A stretch of DNA of 48,374 nt from an uncultured Pseudomonadota bacterium (GTDB lineage Bacteria > Myxococcota_A > UBA796 > SXON01), in NCBI GenBank assembly GCA_903844155.1, contig CAIMSU010000256.1, forward strand, positions 1 through 48,374. The letters are read 5' to 3'. How positions within the stretch are numbered: the first letter of the stretch is position 1; the number at the start of each line of letters is the position of its first letter. Made by a program: the position numbers and the translations under genes. Shown here piece after piece: positions 32,260 to 41,021 of this stretch. A model generated the notes under the pieces. That model was not told the DNA's origin. It was given only the letters and a program-made list of their open reading frames with translations, and did no database searches.

Positions 32260-32310
32260 GGAAGCTCCGGAATCTGTGGGGGTGCGAATGACGGGCGCCG
32301 GCGGCGGCTA

Positions 32311-32616
32311 TCAGGCCTCGTCGGGCAATGCATCGCCGCCAACGCCGAGGATGTCCTCGACGCTCGGGGGCAGGCCCTCGGCCTCACGGGCCTCACGCGC
32401 GACCTGCTCGTTCTCATCGAACGCGCTGGTATCGGCGGCGACTGAGCCGGCCGCGATCTCGCGGAGGGCGGTCACGATCTCCTTGTTGTCGCGCTCGTCG
32501 CTGATGAGGCGCTGGGCGCCCTTCATCAACTGCTTGGTGCGCTCGGCCGTGAGCAGGACGAGCGAGAAGCGATTGGGGACGTTGTCCAGGCAATCTTCGA
32601 CGGTGATGCGGGCCAT
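32311..32616 (-). CDS. rpoZ: RNA polymerase omega subunit
   Basis: A 101-residue omega subunit. The diagnostic start [20 protein letters not shown] and the region [33 protein letters not shown] match RpoZ, which helps assemble beta-prime into core RNA polymerase. The C-terminal 35 residues are acidic and variable, as usual. It is followed on the same strand by a small unknown gene and hutU. A 7-bp hairpin at 32670-32687 lies upstream. Confidence 0.95.
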   Translation of the reverse strand: MARITVEDCLDNVPNRFSLVLLTAERTKQLMKGAQRLISDERDNKEIVTALREIAAGSVAADTSAFDENEQVAREAREAEGLPPSVEDILGVGGDALPDEA

Positions 32617-32707
32617 GGTGTGCTGCTCCGGTGCGGGACCGAGGACGGAAATGTCGGGCGCGGCGCGTAACGAGCGAGGCCGCTCGTGGCAAGGAACCCC
32701 GGTCGGC

Positions 32708-32887
32708 TCAATGCTGCTCGGGCTCGGCGTCGCCAGAGGGCGCCTTCTCCGGGTCCGGAGGGCTGTTTCGGTGCCAACGCTCCGGGTGCAGCGCCGTGTA
32801 GTCCATCGCCACCTTCTCGCGGTACCGCAACGCCGACCACTCGGCCGGGCGGGTGAGAAGCAGCCAGAGTCGGCGAACTGCCGTCAA
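32708..32887 (-). CDS. Possible small basic protein of unknown function
   Basis: A short frame of about 59 codons from a TTG at 32887 (protein containing [20 protein letters not shown] and ending SGDAEPEQH). The upstream in-frame ATG at 33031 would overlap the divergent methyltransferase gene and is unlikely. The composition (Trp-rich helix, then a Pro/Asp/Glu tail) is protein-like and lies between two transcription units, but the start is weak and no family is known. Confidence 0.35.
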   Translation of the reverse strand: MTAVRRLWLLLTRPAEWSALRYREKVAMDYTALHPERWHRNSPPDPEKAPSGDAEPEQH

Positions 32888-32940
32888 CGTCGGAGCGCAC
32901 GCATCGTCGAAGGGTAGCCCCCGGATTACCCGCCCGCACG

Positions 32941-33939
32941 ATGAACCTCGCCGAAACCGCGATCGCGCCGCTGATCGACCTGCCATACGACGAGCAACTG
33001 GCCGTCCGGCAGGCGAAGGTCCAAAAGGCACTTGGCTGGCTCGGAGTTCGGGTCTCGCCGATCATCCCTTCCCCGAGGGTCGAGGGGAGTCGCGCGCGGT
33101 TGACCCTCCGGCAGGCGGCGTCGCACGCCAACGCGCCTTCACGGCTGGGTTTTCACCTGCCGGGCTCGCATTCGCACTGGATCCCCGACTCCACGGACCT
33201 GGCCCGGCTCGCCCGACCCGAAGTTGTCGCAGGCGTCGGGCTGTTGGACGCGCTCGGGCTCACGATCCGCGCCGATGTGGAGGTTCGCTCGGACGGCGAA
33301 CGGGCGATCTTCGCGTTTTCCGAGCCGAACCCTGTCCCTCGGACGGTGCCGGGAGCGGACGGCGATGTGGAGCTCGCCGTTGCGATCAACGGAAAACGCC
33401 GTTCGGGTCGGCCGATCCTGACCGTCGACGGGCTTCGCGTCAGTCCGTCGTCGTTCATGCAAGTGAACCTTGAGGTGAACCGTCTCGTCGTCGCGGACGT
33501 GGATGCGATCCTCCAGGACATCGTCCCCGTCGGCATCCTCGACCTCTACGGCGGGGTCGGCAACCTCTCCGCCCTCGCAGCGACCCGAGGCGTGCACGTC
33601 GCGCTCGCGGACAACGAAGGCTCGGCGACGGACGACGCGAAGAAGAACCTCCCGGGCGCCGACGTGATGGCGATGGACGTCGGAAAATGGAAGCCCGGCC
33701 AGTCCTTCTACGACGTTGCCATCCTCGACCCACCGCGCTCCGGAGCCCCCGGGATGCTCGCGAAGGTCGCCGTCACGCGCCCCCGGGTGATCCTGTACCT
33801 CTCCTGCGATCCGCTCACGCTCGCGCGCGACCTCGGGACCATCCACGGCCGAGGTTACCGCGTCGTTCGCGTCCAGCCCTACGACATGTTCCCCGGCACC
33901 GAGCACGTGGAGACGCTTGCGGTCCTGCAGCGGGTGTAG
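32941..33939 (+). CDS. TrmA/RlmCD-like RNA uracil-C5 methyltransferase
   Basis: A 332-residue SAM-dependent methyltransferase. It has the family marks SFMQVN, ILDLYGGVGNLSALAA (SAM-binding motif I), DVAILDPPRSGA and the catalytic-Cys motif YLSCDPLTLARDL, followed by VQPYDMFPGTEHVETLAVL. It lacks the N-terminal TRAM domain and the Fe-S cysteines of RlmD, so it resembles the shorter TrmA/RlmC-like forms that make m5U in tRNA or rRNA. The target cannot be assigned. It is transcribed alone; no ribosome-binding site is obvious before the ATG. Confidence 0.85.
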   Translation: MNLAETAIAPLIDLPYDEQLAVRQAKVQKALGWLGVRVSPIIPSPRVEGSRARLTLRQAASHANAPSRLGFHLPGSHSHWIPDSTDLARLARPEVVAGVGLLDALGLTIRADVEVRSDGERAIFAFSEPNPVPRTVPGADGDVELAVAINGKRRSGRPILTVDGLRVSPSSFMQVNLEVNRLVVADVDAILQDIVPVGILDLYGGVGNLSALAATRGVHVALADNEGSATDDAKKNLPGADVMAMDVGKWKPGQSFYDVAILDPPRSGAPGMLAKVAVTRPRVILYLSCDPLTLARDLGTIHGRGYRVVRVQPYDMFPGTEHVETLAVLQRV

Positions 33940-33945
33940 CGCTGG

Positions 33946-35235
33946 TCAGTACATGGTCGTCGTGGCCGCCGTATCGATCGTCATGAGGTACTCGTCCCAG
34001 TGGGTGGCCTGCGCCCACGTCGCCCCGGCGCCCGATGCGTACGCGATGTCGTACTTCGGATAGCGGGGGTCGAAGAAGATGGAGAGGCCGCTCAGATCCA
34101 CGTACTGGCCCGACGCATAGTTCCCGATCAGCGCGGCGTGCTGGGCGGCGACCACCCCGTTCGCCGCCGTCAGAACATCGGGATCTGCGGCGCCGACCAC
34201 GCTGGCGAGGCTGCCGAGATCCATGAAGTAGTAGTACCACTCCGAGTCCGCGCCCATCATGGTATCGCGGTCGTCCCAGGCGAATTGCCCGCCGTCCGGC
34301 GCCGCCATCAGCGCGACCGACAGCGCATCAATCGCCGAGGCCAGCCCCGCGTACTGGTCGAGGTCGCTGGCCGAAGACGACCACTCCCCGCCCTCCACCT
34401 CCGTCCGTGAGGACGTGTCGGCCAGGTCCGCAGCCGCGATCGTCGGATTGTCGACGATCGCCTGGAGGATCGGGGTGTAGCGCAGGCCCTCGCCGCCGAC
34501 GGTCGTCTCGGCCGCAACCATCGTCTTCGAGAACGGCGCAAGCGCGTAGCCGACCTCCCAGCTCGCCATGTTGCAGGCGTCAAAGCCGATGAGATCGAGG
34601 CGACCGTGGGCGTCCACGAACGGCGTCAAGCCCGATGCCAGCTCGCCGTTCGCGATCGACATCGTGGCACCGTTGGAGGTGTCGTCCTCAGCGATGTCCG
34701 GTGGCGGCACGGCACCGCCCGAGTCCACGGATTCGCCCGGGTCGGTCACGACCGGGTCGCTGACGAGGTCCCACCCCCCGCCGTGGTCCCAGAGGATGAG
34801 GGCGGTGTGCTCGGAAGGGTAGTTCGTTGCTGCCCAGTCCAGAAAGTTGGCGAGGGTCTGCGGGTCGGCCATGTTCACCTCGCCGAGATCGACGAGCACG
34901 GGCGAGCTGACGGTCTGATCGTCGTCGTCGTGCACCATCCGGTACTCGTGCGCACCGGTCCAGTCACCGTCGTCCGTGGCCTGCCCGTCGATGCGATCGG
35001 CCAGCACCAGGACGTTGAGGTCGGAGGTGGAGCCAACCGTCTCGAGCTCGTTCAGGTCGTGGGTGACGTACGATTCGAGGCTGTTGTCGCCGTCCATGTA
35101 CACGAGGTAGTCCCACGCGGCGACGTGTCCGGCGGAGTCGCCTGAATCGCCAGCCTGGGTGTCCGTGTCGTGCGTCTGCGTGTCGACCGGGTGGGGTTTG
35201 CAGGCGACGAGGAGGGCAGGGAGGAGGAGGACCAT
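33946..35235 (-). CDS. Clostripain-family (C11) cysteine peptidase lipoprotein
   Basis: A 429-residue lipoprotein (MVLLLPALLVACKP, Cys12) with an Asp/Thr/Ser-rich tether (DTQTHDTDTQAGDSGDSAGH). The peptidase C11 domain follows: WDYLVYMDGDNSLE at its start, HTALILWDHGGGW with the catalytic His, and DLIGFDACNMASWEVGYAL with the catalytic Cys. These enzymes cleave after basic residues and are often secreted. I choose the ATG at 35235 over one nine codons upstream because the lipoprotein signal begins there. A candidate -10 element (CATACC) lies seven bases upstream. The next gene upstream is the exported protein at 35281. Confidence 0.88.
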   Translation of the reverse strand: MVLLLPALLVACKPHPVDTQTHDTDTQAGDSGDSAGHVAAWDYLVYMDGDNSLESYVTHDLNELETVGSTSDLNVLVLADRIDGQATDDGDWTGAHEYRMVHDDDDQTVSSPVLVDLGEVNMADPQTLANFLDWAATNYPSEHTALILWDHGGGWDLVSDPVVTDPGESVDSGGAVPPPDIAEDDTSNGATMSIANGELASGLTPFVDAHGRLDLIGFDACNMASWEVGYALAPFSKTMVAAETTVGGEGLRYTPILQAIVDNPTIAAADLADTSSRTEVEGGEWSSSASDLDQYAGLASAIDALSVALMAAPDGGQFAWDDRDTMMGADSEWYYYFMDLGSLASVVGAADPDVLTAANGVVAAQHAALIGNYASGQYVDLSGLSIFFDPRYPKYDIAYASGAGATWAQATHWDEYLMTIDTAATTTMY

Positions 35236-35280
35236 GCCGCAGGTATGCCCGAATCCGGCCAAGGACGCAACCTCCCGGAC

Positions 35281-36234
35281 CTACTCGGCCGGAAAGCTCA
35301 ACTTCGCGAGCTTCTTGTCGGCCGCCAGGAGGTGGAGGGTCGCGGCGGTGACGTCCTCGCCGGCGCACCCGCCGAGCGCCTTCGGGTTGGCGCACCAGCC
35401 CCACGCCGCCGGCGCGGCTTTCTGCTTCTTCAAGCTCGCTTCCACCGCCGCTCGCAGCACGGCGCCGTCCACACCCAGGCCTGCCACGTAAGCTTTCTTG
35501 GCGGCGGCATAGGCGGCGATCGACGCGGGATCCTTGGTGCTCAAGCCGTCCGAGAGCTTCTCGGCCTCGGCCTCAAACGTCGTCTCCCGGTCATTCAGCC
35601 GGTCGCCAGCCAGCTTTTTCGCGACGTCGGAGAGCGACACCCAGCGATCCGTCCCGGTCACAGCGACGACGGCCTGGGGAGCCGACGCGAGCGCGATCGT
35701 CGGCCAGTCCACCGAGAGGATGTCCTTGAGATCCTTGTCGAGCTGCGCGTCCTTGTCGATCGCCGTGGCGACAGCGGCGTTCAGGTCCTCTCCGACGCAG
35801 TCGCTCGTTTTTGGCCCCAGCCCCATCGGCCCGGCCTTGGCCTCACACACCTTCACGTCCTTCCCCGCGGACAACGCCGGGAGTACCCGCGCGACCGCCT
35901 GAGTGAACACGTTGGAGAAGTCATCCTGGATGAGCGAGACGTGCTTGTCCAGGCGCAGGTACTGGCCCGACAACTGCCGCCTTGTGTCGCTCTCGAACGT
36001 CACCAGCGCCGCGGGCGCCGAAGTGCCGAGGAGCGCCGTCCCGACTTCAAGCGCGCTGCCGGCCGCCCGGTACTGGTCGACGAGCTTCTCCGCAGCGTCG
36101 AACTTCGGAGCGACGACGTCCGAGGCCGAGGAGAACTTCGCGCTCTTCGCCGCGACGTCGTCCGGGTGGTAGTACGCCGGGGCTTTTGCGGGCGTGCCGG
36201 CAAAGGCGGGGAGGACGACGAGAAGGGCGAGCAT
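35281..36234 (-). CDS. Exported protein of unknown function with internal duplication
   Basis: A 317-residue protein with a signal peptide (MLALLVVLPAFAGTPAKA). No family is recognised. It is largely helical. There is a repeated Cys motif: VCEAKAGPMGLGPKTSDC-VGEDLNAA in the middle and WCANPKALGGC-AGEDVTAA near the end, both C-x(8-16)-C-x-GED-(L/V)-x-A-A, followed by Lys/Asp-rich helices. This looks like duplication of a disulphide-stapled unit. It ends 45 bp before the C11 peptidase lipoprotein gene on the same strand. GTGATAC at 36250-36244 lies upstream of the ATG. Confidence 0.65.
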   Translation of the reverse strand: MLALLVVLPAFAGTPAKAPAYYHPDDVAAKSAKFSSASDVVAPKFDAAEKLVDQYRAAGSALEVGTALLGTSAPAALVTFESDTRRQLSGQYLRLDKHVSLIQDDFSNVFTQAVARVLPALSAGKDVKVCEAKAGPMGLGPKTSDCVGEDLNAAVATAIDKDAQLDKDLKDILSVDWPTIALASAPQAVVAVTGTDRWVSLSDVAKKLAGDRLNDRETTFEAEAEKLSDGLSTKDPASIAAYAAAKKAYVAGLGVDGAVLRAAVEASLKKQKAAPAAWGWCANPKALGGCAGEDVTAATLHLLAADKKLAKLSFPAE

Positions 36235-36246
36235 CCGGGCCGCGTA

Positions 36247-37074
36247 TCACCCCTCCGCGACGGGGCGCCGCGTGCGAAGGTGGCGAACCTCCTCCTCCAG
36301 CTCAAGGATCCGGGCGTTCTGGCGGGCGACCTGGCGATGGAGATGTCGGACGAGGGGGGTGGCCGGGACAAGGTTGTCGTCGTCCGGCGCCGGCTCAATG
36401 CGCATCCGCGGGCCACCCACGGACCCGTCGGTCTGCCGTTCTGCGAACGCGGAGGCGGCGCGGTCGGTCTCCGCGGGGGACGCCGCCGCAGCGACGGGCT
36501 CCGCACCCGGAGGCGGCTCGTGGGCCACGCTGAACATCCGCGCGACCTCCGCGCCGGCCGGGCTTGTTTCGATCGGGACCTCATCCGTCGCAGAACCAGC
36601 CTCGATCGCCTCGATGACCGGGGAAGTCGAGAGATCCTCGCGCAGGTTGGTCAGGATCCGTGTCGGCGACGTCGGCTCGTCGTCCACCACCTCCGTCTCG
36701 ATCTCGGGGGCGATATCCGGCAGGAAAAGGTAGTGTAAACCCCCATCACCGCTCGGGACCAGGGGGACCCAGACGTCGACCGGGAGCCGGTCCATCGCCG
36801 AGTCCTCAAGGCGCGTGAGCGAGTGACCCTGTCGGCCTCGTCCGCCATCCCAGACGTGCAGGAAGCGGCTCGCGCGGAGCTGGGCGCTGGTGAGGCGCTC
36901 CTCGAGCCCGGTTGGCCGGGCAGGCGGGTCGATGAGCACGCCGGGGCGCGCGACGCGCAGGATCCCCTTCCCGTCGCCAACCTCGAAGCGGATCGAAAAC
37001 GAGCCCTCCGGCATTGCCCCACGGCGGATCCAGACGTGGAATCGCTCGGTGGTCGGTTCGACGGGAGACATCAA
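36247..37074 (-). CDS. Hypothetical protein with C-terminal coiled coil
   Basis: A 275-residue protein with no signal peptide and no recognised family. The N-terminal ~120 residues are beta-rich (ERFHVWIRRGAMPEGSFSIRFEVGDGK..GILRVARP), the middle (~125-225) is acidic and Pro/Glu/Ala-rich and probably disordered, and the last ~35 residues form a likely coiled coil (HRQVARQNARILELEEEVRHL). TATAGA at 37088-37083 (minus strand) lies nine bases upstream of the ATG as a candidate -10. A second ATG follows directly. Confidence 0.6.
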   Translation of the reverse strand: MMSPVEPTTERFHVWIRRGAMPEGSFSIRFEVGDGKGILRVARPGVLIDPPARPTGLEERLTSAQLRASRFLHVWDGGRGRQGHSLTRLEDSAMDRLPVDVWVPLVPSGDGGLHYLFLPDIAPEIETEVVDDEPTSPTRILTNLREDLSTSPVIEAIEAGSATDEVPIETSPAGAEVARMFSVAHEPPPGAEPVAAAASPAETDRAASAFAERQTDGSVGGPRMRIEPAPDDDNLVPATPLVRHLHRQVARQNARILELEEEVRHLRTRRPVAEG

Positions 37075-37169
37075 GAGACGGATTCTATACCGCTCCGGGC
37101 CTTACGCCCGGTGGCGCACGCGCGGCCCGCCCCCAGAGCGGCTAAAGTCCAGTTGAGATCTGGAGCACG

Positions 37170-37358
37170 ATGGGCCTCGCAAGCAAGATGGTGAAGGGAT
37201 TGAAGGACCGGTTCATGTCGAAGTACGGCGAGAAGATCGTCTCCAACCTCGCGGACACATCCTCCGACGCGCCGACACGGTTCGCTGCGCCGAAACGCGA
37301 CGTGTACGACAAGCTGCAGGAAGAAGGCGCGCTTGGGGAGAAGAAATCCGACCGTTGA
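37170..37358 (+). CDS. Small basic protein of unknown function
   Basis: A 62-residue Lys/Arg-rich protein starting MGLASKMVKGLKDRFMSKYG, with an amphipathic N-terminal helix that could contact membrane or nucleic acid. TGGAG at 37161-37165 is a good ribosome-binding site, with TAAAGT at 37142-37147 as a possible -10. It is divergent from the gene at 37074 and ends 14 bp before the convergent phosphodiesterase. No family recognised. Confidence 0.6.
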   Translation: MGLASKMVKGLKDRFMSKYGEKIVSNLADTSSDAPTRFAAPKRDVYDKLQEEGALGEKKSDR

Positions 37359-37371
37359 ACGCTGCCTGGCG

Positions 37372-38997
37372 CTACAAATAGCCGAGCGCCGAAAGCCTCC
37401 GCTCCAATGCCCGGTCCTCGTGGACGCGCCGGGGAGCGGGCGGCGGCGATCGGGCGATCACGGCCGACGCCCCGGCGGCTGAACCGTCGCCGGCTAGCAG
37501 CGATCGCCCCTGCATGTGGGCCGGCACCGGATGGCCCAGCGCCGTGAGCAGCGTCGGAGCGACGTCCTCAACCCCCGCGTCGACCTCCGCAGCCCTGAAC
37601 ATCGGGCCTGACAGCGCGAGGATCCCGAGCGGTCGATGCGCGCCGTTCATCCCGAGGCCCTTCCCGCCAACGTGCTCCTCGCGCGAAAGCGTCCGCCAGG
37701 TCGTGCCCGCCGCGACACGTGTGCTTGGCAGGAGGGTGTAGGAGTACGCGCCCCCGCGCGTGCCAGCGCGCGTTGCCAACCGTAGCGTCAGATCCGCGGC
37801 TCCACGCTCAGCGGCCGGATTCCGATCGACACCGTCGACGACCCGCTCGCCGGCGACCTCCCAGGTCAACAGGTCTCGCGTCAGCTCCTCGACCGCGAGC
37901 GCGACGTTCTCGACGCGCCCCAGGGGATCGCGGCCGCGCACGTTCAGATGGATGGTCGCGGCATAGTTCATCTCGTCCGACCACGCGCGGGTGGCCCCGA
38001 AGTCGATGTCGCCGTACCGCGCCGCCGTCTCGCAACGGCCCAGCACGCCCGCGGGCGTCCGCCGCAGCAGTGCCTCCGCAAAAGGCGCTTTCATCGCCAC
38101 ACGCCGCGCTGCGTCGCCCGCCCGCCCGGTCGACCGCGCCGCGCGGAACGTCAGCCAGCCCTGTTGCTCCAGGAACCGGTTCAGGTAGACCGCGATCGTG
38201 TTCGCGCCCCCAAAACCGTGGTCGCTCACCACGCCCACGATCGCGCCAAAGCCCGCCAGCCGGCCCACCATCGCGTCCAGCCGCTCGTACACCCGCGTGA
38301 CGGTATCGCCGACGACGTCCGGGCTAAACCGCGGCGAGCCGTCGTCATGGAACATCCAGAAGTGGTGGCCGGCGGTGTCGCTCTCGCCGAACACGATCAT
38401 GAACAATTCCCAGGCTTCGCGGCCGAGCAGATGCGCGCAGAGCGCCTCTTTGCGACCGATCTCCCGGAGCAGGCTGTTCCGGGCAGCGGCGTGCCAGCCG
38501 GGCCCGATCGCCCCTTCCTGAAAGTCGGCATAGCGCAAGCCCCCGAATCGCCTCACGATCGGGCCCCACTCGCGCTGCGGCGCGCAATGTCCCCGACCAG
38601 CGGTCGTCGCGACCGGGCTGTCGAACCCGGCGATGACGATCCCGTTCAGCGACTCCGGCGGGTACGTCGTCGGTACGGCGACGCTCGCAACGCGGTGACC
38701 GGCGGCCGAGAGGAGGTTGTGGATCGTCGGCACCCGCCGGTCCCGCGCGTCGAGAAAGGACACCGCGTACTTTCCGGCGTCACGCCGTACAAAGTCGACG
38801 ATGCCATGCGTCTCCGGGTGCGTGCCGGTGAGCACCGAGGACCACGCCGGCAGCGTCATCGGCGGGTTCGTACTCCGAAGCCGCGCCCAGGTGCCCGTCG
38901 ACCGAAGTCGCCACAGGTTCGGAAGCCGGTCCTGCAGCGACTCGATCACGTCCCAGGTTGCGCCGTCGAGCCCGATGAGCAGCGCACGAGCGCTCAC
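37372..38997 (-). CDS. Type I phosphodiesterase/nucleotide pyrophosphatase-family protein
   Basis: A 541-residue member of the alkaline phosphatase superfamily, without signal peptide. The metal-binding start reads LLIGLDGATWDVI, the nucleophile region is NPPMTLPAWSSVLTG (Thr or Ser in place of Cys), and VVSDHGFGG and GMNGAHRPLGILALSG follow, matching enzymes that hydrolyse phosphodiesters or pyrophosphates. The true substrate is unknown; relatives include lipid- and nucleotide-related hydrolases. It overlaps the upstream sulfatase-family gene by four bases (ATGA), so the two are co-translated, with ribA further upstream. Confidence 0.8.
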   Translation of the reverse strand: MSARALLIGLDGATWDVIESLQDRLPNLWRLRSTGTWARLRSTNPPMTLPAWSSVLTGTHPETHGIVDFVRRDAGKYAVSFLDARDRRVPTIHNLLSAAGHRVASVAVPTTYPPESLNGIVIAGFDSPVATTAGRGHCAPQREWGPIVRRFGGLRYADFQEGAIGPGWHAAARNSLLREIGRKEALCAHLLGREAWELFMIVFGESDTAGHHFWMFHDDGSPRFSPDVVGDTVTRVYERLDAMVGRLAGFGAIVGVVSDHGFGGANTIAVYLNRFLEQQGWLTFRAARSTGRAGDAARRVAMKAPFAEALLRRTPAGVLGRCETAARYGDIDFGATRAWSDEMNYAATIHLNVRGRDPLGRVENVALAVEELTRDLLTWEVAGERVVDGVDRNPAAERGAADLTLRLATRAGTRGGAYSYTLLPSTRVAAGTTWRTLSREEHVGGKGLGMNGAHRPLGILALSGPMFRAAEVDAGVEDVAPTLLTALGHPVPAHMQGRSLLAGDGSAAGASAVIARSPPPAPRRVHEDRALERRLSALGYL

Positions 38998-41021
38998 TTC
39001 CCGTCCTCTGTGTACCCGAGGAGCGCCAGGCCCGGACGCCGTGTGGGGAACGGCGTCGTCAGGCTGTCGCCGTTCGGGGACCCGACAGACGTCATCAGCC
39101 GCACCCTCAGCCCCTCCTTCGCCGGATCGTCGGGGATGAGACGGTGTTCCTGCGGATCGGCGATGAGGTCGTACAGCGCCTCGGAGGGCTGCCGGTGGGG
39201 GTCGTCGGCCGGGACGACGAGGCCCTCGATGAGCTTGCGCCCATCGGCACGGATGCTCTGCAATGCGTAGCCGTCGAAGTCCTCTTCAGAGATGGCCGCC
39301 CGGCTCGCGGGGAGCTGAGCCCAGGTTGGTCGCGTCCATGGCAGGAGGGGATCGCCGGGCTCCACGACGGGGGGGAACGTCAACGCGAGCTGCTGGTCAA
39401 AGTCATCGGGAAAGAGTGTCTCACCTTGCCAATTGTCGGGCACCGGGACGCCGGCGACGTCGAGGATCGTCGCGGGCACGTCGATGGCGCGCGTCTGCCA
39501 GCTCACCCGGGTGCCGGCGCGCGCCTGGTGGGGGAGCTTCACCAGCAGCGGGACGTGGATCTCCTCGTCGTAGAGGGTGGTGCCATGCCACCAGCCGCCG
39601 TGTTCGTGGAACTCCTCGCCGTGGTCCGAGGTGACGATGATCAGCGCGTCGTCGTAGAGGCCGTCGGTCTTGAGAGCGGCGAAGAACCTGCCAAGCTCCT
39701 CGTCGGCATGGCGAACCTCGCCGTCGTACAGCGCGCGCAGGTCGGCCGCCTCCGCCGGGGTTGGCTCGGCGTGAGCAGCCCGGGCGTACGCGCTGCCGTC
39801 CAGGGGGTGGCGGAAGTAGGGATCGTGCGGCTCCATGATGTGGACGTAGCCAAACCAGCGATCGCGCCCTTGACCGTCGATCCACGCCGTCAATTGGGCC
39901 AACTGCGCCTCCGCGGGGGCGTAATATTCCTCGACGCGGTGCGTGGTGTGGACGCGCGCGTAGAGCTTCCGGGCGACGCTGTAAAGGGAGAGGCCGTAGG
40001 ACGATTCGGTCGCTCCAAGCGGGTATTGTGGCGAATACGGGTACCAGTCGAAGCCCTGCCCGAAGCCAAAGCCAGCGGTCACGTTCGGGTTGTCCGGAAA
40101 GCCGCCCGTCGCGTAGTTCGCCCCGGCCAACGCCTCCGCGAGCGTCACCACGTCGGACCGCAGCACGTCGTGCTTCGTCATGCAGCCGTGGGAGGAGGCC
40201 GTGAGTCCGGTGAACAGGCTGGCCACCGAGGCGCGCGTCCAGGAAGCGGCGGCGATGTGCTGCTCAAACACCACAGCACCCCGCGCAAATTCATCGAGGT
40301 GCGGGGACTCCGACGGGTGCTCCCCCGCGGGCGTGCCGACAACGTCGACGCCGAGCGCATCGTAGCGGAGCGCGTCCACCTGGACGAGGATGATGTTCGG
40401 TCTGCCCCCGGTGCCGTCCTGGGGGTGATGCGGGACCTCGAGGCCCGTCGTGGTCGGCGCCGGCGCCACGCTGACCATGAGCGCCAGCCCAGCGCCCCCA
40501 CCCCAGAGAGCGGCAGTGCCCTTCGGTCGGGTCAACGCGCGCAACGGCGTCTTCGTCAGCAGGTTGTTCCCGAGCCAGACCCCGATCGCCGACGCCACCG
40601 CGAGGCCGCCCGCCACGCCCCAGAGCACGCCCGTCGGCACCCCGTCCTCCAAAAAGACGTCGCGGTTCAGGAGATACCGAAGGATGAACCAGCCCAACGA
40701 CGAAACGACCCCGAAATAGCCCACACACCACACAACCGCCGGGCTCGGCCTTCGGGCAGAGGAGCCGGCGACCGCAAGCACGCCCACGCCGCTGCCGAGC
40801 AGCGCCCCGACAGCACCGTACAGCAGCGTGCCGTAGAGGACCGCCTGGTACTCCGAGGGTGCCGTGCTGGTCAGGATCCAGAGCGCCTCCAGCACCCCTG
40901 TGGTCGAGCCGCCGAGCAAGCCGCCGCCGACACCCGCGAACCAGAGCGCCCCGCGGGAGGCCGAACGCCCAGCACCTGTGCGGGGACCCCAGGACCGCGA
41001 GCCGCCGTTCACCCGCGCCAC
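38994..41021 (-). CDS. Membrane-anchored sulfatase-family protein
   Basis: A 675-residue protein with about five N-terminal transmembrane helices (~residues 25-185) and a large extracytoplasmic sulfatase-fold domain. Metal motifs: IILVQVDALRYDALG near the start of the domain, TSDHGEEFHEHGG and WHGTTLYDEEIHVPLLV. At the sulfatase nucleophile site the sequence is ASWTRASVASLFTG, with no Cys to become formylglycine, so it is more likely a phosphatase or phospho-transferase than a true sulfatase. Relatives modify lipids or lipoteichoic-type polymers. The GTG start overlaps the ribA stop by one base, and the next gene overlaps by four. Confidence 0.78.
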   Translation of the reverse strand: MARVNGGSRSWGPRTGAGRSASRGALWFAGVGGGLLGGSTTGVLEALWILTSTAPSEYQAVLYGTLLYGAVGALLGSGVGVLAVAGSSARRPSPAVVWCVGYFGVVSSLGWFILRYLLNRDVFLEDGVPTGVLWGVAGGLAVASAIGVWLGNNLLTKTPLRALTRPKGTAALWGGGAGLALMVSVAPAPTTTGLEVPHHPQDGTGGRPNIILVQVDALRYDALGVDVVGTPAGEHPSESPHLDEFARGAVVFEQHIAAASWTRASVASLFTGLTASSHGCMTKHDVLRSDVVTLAEALAGANYATGGFPDNPNVTAGFGFGQGFDWYPYSPQYPLGATESSYGLSLYSVARKLYARVHTTHRVEEYYAPAEAQLAQLTAWIDGQGRDRWFGYVHIMEPHDPYFRHPLDGSAYARAAHAEPTPAEAADLRALYDGEVRHADEELGRFFAALKTDGLYDDALIIVTSDHGEEFHEHGGWWHGTTLYDEEIHVPLLVKLPHQARAGTRVSWQTRAIDVPATILDVAGVPVPDNWQGETLFPDDFDQQLALTFPPVVEPGDPLLPWTRPTWAQLPASRAAISEEDFDGYALQSIRADGRKLIEGLVVPADDPHRQPSEALYDLIADPQEHRLIPDDPAKEGLRVRLMTSVGSPNGDSLTTPFPTRRPGLALLGYTEDGK

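Noticed and set aside
32670-32687. Hairpin upstream of rpoZ as a regulatory element
   Set aside because: Only a 7-bp stem in GC-rich DNA with no further support.
32888-33031. Longer version of the small protein at 32708-32887 starting at 33031
   Set aside because: Would overlap the divergent methyltransferase start; the added residues are Arg/Pro-rich shadow.
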